From Diogma glabrata (Eukaryota > Arthropoda > Insecta > Diptera > Cylindrotomidae), in contig OY856188.1 of assembly GCA_963693315.1 (NCBI GenBank), positions 3,656,257 through 3,720,256 on the forward strand: 64,000 nucleotides of DNA. The letters are read 5' to 3'. A program made the position numbers and the translations under genes. Shown here piece by piece: positions 61,208 through 64,000 of the stretch. The notes under the pieces were generated by a model. The model ran no database searches and had not been told where the DNA came from. It saw only the letters and a program-made list of their open reading frames with translations. Position 1 is the stretch's first letter, and each line of letters opens with the position of its first letter.

Positions 61208-62317
61208 GTTTGTATTTTTTGTTTTTATTATAATTTTTCTTTTCGTATTCAAATGAATTTAAATTAGATTTTTATTAGAATTTTCTTTTAAAAATTTGCA
61301 TTGTAATGAGATTTTGTTTTTAAGAAAAGTAACATAAACTTATCCTTTGGGATATTTTTTTTTCCTATGTGTATATATATAACTAATTAGATTCCTTGTC
61401 TAAGATATGTATATATTTTTGGATAGTAATTCCCACAATGATGATGATTTTATTATCTTTGGGAAATGTTTGAGGGTTTTTTATTCGTATCATAAGGTAG
61501 TCTAAATTAATTAAAAAACTTTGGTTATTTTAATGTAACATAAGATTTGTTATTTTATAATAGGATAGTTATGGGATGTTGTTTTTTGTCTCTTCTATTT
61601 TCAATCCTTCAAACAAAAATCTCTTTGCAGTCTAAAAGCTTGTACGATTTAAATCTAAAACAGTATAATTTCCACCGCGACAAAACATGCATAAAAATAG
61701 TAATAAACAAAATTCAACAACTTAACGTTAATCAACCAAAGCTTACACATTTTTTTGTTTTATTCCAAAGCTATAAAAAGTAGAATTAAAATTCACAAAC
61801 AGAAAAAAAATTACACAAGAACTTTTTTTTATTTTTATAGTCAATTTTAACATAATTAAAGTCGTAAAAGTCATGATCCCTATGCTTGTCTATAAGAATA
61901 AAAATCATTAGAAATGAGTAGAAAGATGAATAACAAAAAGACAATTAGAACATTTTTATTACTCTTGCTCAGAAAAAAAAAATTGTAAGACAAATTTTCA
62001 AGTTTAATTCTTTTATTGCACTTTATTTTGTTCTACCCCTAATTTTGTGTTTTATATAAAAATTGAAGAGGGAGGATGGTATTCAAGAATCGAAAGTGAT
62101 AAGGTGATGGCGTGAAAGTGATTTCAAAATGCATTTTTATTTTTGTTGATGAAAAGTGTTTTTGGTTAGTGTGGTTCTTTTATGTTAATTGTGGTGGTAG
62201 TTTTGTACACAATATTAAAGCGTTCTTCTTTTGTGTTAAACGGATGTAGTACATAATAGTATTTTTGTGTCAAGGCAATTGTTAAGTGGGATTAATAGTT
62301 TGGGGACTTGGGACAAT
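61208..62317 (+). other. Klarsicht-like intron, no gene seen
   Basis: AT-rich intron after the GTTTGT donor. The ORF at 61547-61783 shows no recognisable features. Confidence 0.5.
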
Positions 62318-62445
62318 TTTTTTAAATTTTTGATCTACATGTGACAACGTGTGAATTGGCATACGAGTTTACCTGAGACACAACATACCACTGGTAATAG
62401 AAAGAAGATATCATTCCCTCTTCTTAGAAGCATTGATGCAGCTGG
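62318..62445 (+). mobile_element. Family A 5'-UTR fragment, 5' end
   Basis: Plus-strand match to the start of the family A 5' UTR: TTTTTGATCTACATGTGACA, then (after a short deletion) TTGGCATACGAGTTTACCTG, ACATACCACTGGTAATAGAA and GATATCAT, parallel to the reverse complement of 59730-59840. The rest of the element is absent. Confidence 0.6.
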
Positions 62446-62533
62446 TCTTTGAAATTTACTTCTTCCCTAAGTTTTATATATTTTTGGCTACGGTTCGTTA
62501 TATGTGGGCCGCCTCCTGGGGGCGGAGTGGATT

Positions 62534-62602
62534 CGTTGAAAAGCTTAGGTGGTGGGGGTTATATATATGTAGGTATCTTAGGCCGGAGGGGTGGGGTTTA
62601 GG
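62534..62602 (+). repeat. G-rich inverted arm, left
   Basis: Inverted partner of 62981-63054. Shared landmarks are CGTTGRAAAGCTTAG, GTGGGGGYTATATATATGTA and TTAGGCCGGAGGGGTGGGG. The G-runs (GGAGGGGTGGGGTTTAGG) could form a G-quadruplex on the + strand. Confidence 0.8.
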
Positions 62603-62980
62603 TTATTTGAAATGAAATATTTTACGATATAATATTTTATGATATATTATTTTATTTTTCACTCGCTTCTGCGACCCTGCAGACCTTCGATCAATAGCAC
62701 CCCCCAACACCACCCCCTCCCCCTCTTCCACCGCACCCATCCCTTCATCCACCTAACCTAACCTTTTTTATTTAATTTTTTATTATTGTTATAATTTGAT
62801 AGTTCTGCGTGTTAATATACTTACATTACTTATACTTATACTTATTATTCTTACATTTTTATTAATAAATACAAAAGTCAAATTGTCGAAATTTCAAAAT
62901 TTTGAAATTCTTTTTAGGTTTAAGAACAATTCTGGAAATTTCCTATGTTAAGTCTATGGAGAACCTAACCCCCCATAACT
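62603..62980. other. Spacer between G-rich arms
   Basis: Contains an AT-rich stretch, then a C-rich + strand patch (62697-62760, CACCCCCCAACACCACCCCC and similar), then AT-rich sequence. No ORF. Confidence 0.4.
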
Positions 62981-63054
62981 CCTAAACCCCACCCCTCCGG
63001 CCTAAGGTACCTAAGGTACATATATATAGCCCCCACTATCTAAGCTTTCCAACG
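62981..63054 (-). repeat. G-rich inverted arm, right
   Basis: Reverse complement of 62534-62602 with a few small indels (an extra GGTACCTTA-like unit). It ends just before the ATG of the reading fragment at 63067. Confidence 0.8.
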
Positions 63055-63066
63055 AAAAAAGTCATC

Positions 63067-63337
63067 ATGGCGGCAACCAGTAATGACGTGTGTGGAATTT
63101 GCTCTGCTAAAATTGTTAATAAAAATAATGAAAAATACCTTACTAGTCCAGTAAATAAAGGTTAAAAGGTCGCAAAAATCCTGTCGCGGACGGGACCTGG
63201 CGGAAATTGTTGGTCTTACCGAGTACTTTGACGTGAGCAAAATTACCTTGGGGTTCCGACCCTTTGAGCCAGGAAAATGGCCCTCAAACGTGTCAGAAGT
63301 AGTTTCCGGGCCATATCGCCGAAAATATGGCAGTTAG
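63067..63337 (+). pseudogene. Unidentified two-frame coding fragment
   Basis: Starts at ATG 63067 (MAATSNDVCGICSAKIVNK, then NNEKYLTSPVNKG, stop at 63163). The next frame, open from about 63155 to TAG 63335-63337, continues with RDLAEIVGLTEYFDVSKIT and FRPFEPGKWPSNVSEVV. The second stretch looks coding in composition. A one-base slip near 63155-63162 would join the two. The CxxC at the start suggests metal binding. I do not recognise the family. It abuts the G-rich arm, so it may belong to a transposon. Confidence 0.35.
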
Positions 63338-64000
63338 GGTATTCCTGTTTAGCTAGAAACGAAGGTAAGCTAATTATCTACAGAAATGGTCTTAGTCATT
63401 TTTATCGTAAACCCGATAGTTTCCGAGATAACGGACTCGAACCTTGTCCTGCATTTTTCTATTCATCATGGAGCCAGAACGCCGCTTTACACGTATTTAC
63501 TAAGGAGCGGCGGACAAATTAGCAGATAACTCGGTCAAAATTCAATATTTTTCGATGATTCAAAATTCATGTGAAAGAAAAAACCCGTACCTGTCACATC
63601 CTGTGATAAAATTCCTGTTATCACGTTTGTAAGCGAGTGCAAACGGCGGTCAAAGTTTCTTTTTATCCGGTTTTCTGACACTGTTTTTAATTTATTCATA
63701 TTTTTTTTAAAAATTGTGTTTTTATATGTTTCTTTCTTGATTATTGTACCTGGGGAGATCTTGAAACATCTCAGAAAGTTTGCCACAGTGGCGTTCTCGC
63801 ATTTTTAAACAAAAGGGAATTTATTAATTTCCGTTTTGAGGACTTTCGTGGAGTTTCGGAAAGTCCGCGGAAAATCATTAATAAAAGTTTTATTGTCTAT
63901 TGAAGTGCCTCATAAGTTACACCAATTTGTAGCTTAGAATGTCTAGTTTTTGATCGTTTTTTCCAAATTGTTTAGAAATTTCCAGGGCTCCTTAAAAGTT
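63338..64000. other. No gene recognised
   Basis: Less AT-rich than the introns upstream, with ORFs at 63277-63522 (+) and 63535-63786 (-) that I cannot place. A short stem (GGACTTTC/GAAAGTCC) lies near 63840-63868. Confidence 0.35.

Noticed and set aside
62750..62763. Insect telomeric repeat (TTAGG)
   Set aside because: Only two CCTAA units occur in a C-rich context; this is not an array.
1..64000. CRISPR array, bacterial operon or prophage
   Set aside because: Introns, LINEs, mariner and TIL domains show a eukaryotic genome; the short repeats are satellite units without spacers.

Overview
The window looks like an AT-rich insect intron landscape, most likely from a fly (Diptera); I cannot name the species. 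Three pieces of evidence point that way. Three phase-compatible exons on the + strand (14690-14943, 41466-41688, 60747-61207) read as a spectrin-like, KASH-family protein that I recognise as probable klarsicht. A nested antisense gene (20866-22053) encodes a secreted six-domain TIL-type protease-inhibitor-like protein. Almost everything else is transposon debris typical of arthropods.

Layout. 1-9740 is a GATA/GGAGAT simple-repeat satellite interrupted by one 2.7-kb element with ~1-kb inverted arms (6362-9055), inserted at a TA. 9836-13440 is a nearly full-length but broken non-LTR retrotransposon (called family A here, minus strand). 14690-14943 is the first visible klarsicht-like exon. 15000-20700 holds older retrotransposon pieces, a 185-bp TTAA-flanked hairpin MITE and a family B reverse-transcriptase fragment. 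20866-22053 is the TIL gene.

22341-41362 is a retrotransposon mosaic in which one block of about 6.3 kb occurs twice in direct orientation (23357-29633 and 33507-41362). Each block holds a family B piece, a non-LTR endonuclease piece, a family A 5'-UTR piece, a rearranged Penelope-like element and a family C piece. A second, different family A element lies between the blocks (30200-33506). The second block stops about 100 bp before the second klarsicht-like exon.

The following 19-kb intron carries a nested foldback element (45208-45938), a dead mariner (48627-49833), two internally deleted family A derivatives (50418-50745; 59199-59874, the latter with an 11-bp target-site duplication), a long palindrome (near 54929), an R1-like RNase H fragment and an RTE-like non-LTR element (about 55925-58995). 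The last exon (60747-61207) is followed by intron, a G-rich inverted repeat and an unidentified two-frame reading fragment (63067-63337).

Functionally there are two host genes: a large cytoskeletal/nuclear-envelope linker gene with introns of about 26.5 and 19 kb, and a secreted inhibitor-like gene lying antisense inside its first visible intron. The most unusual material is the retrotransposon architecture: repeated hairpins, a structured 5' UTR with a compensated base pair, and internally deleted derivatives that appear to have been mobilised.
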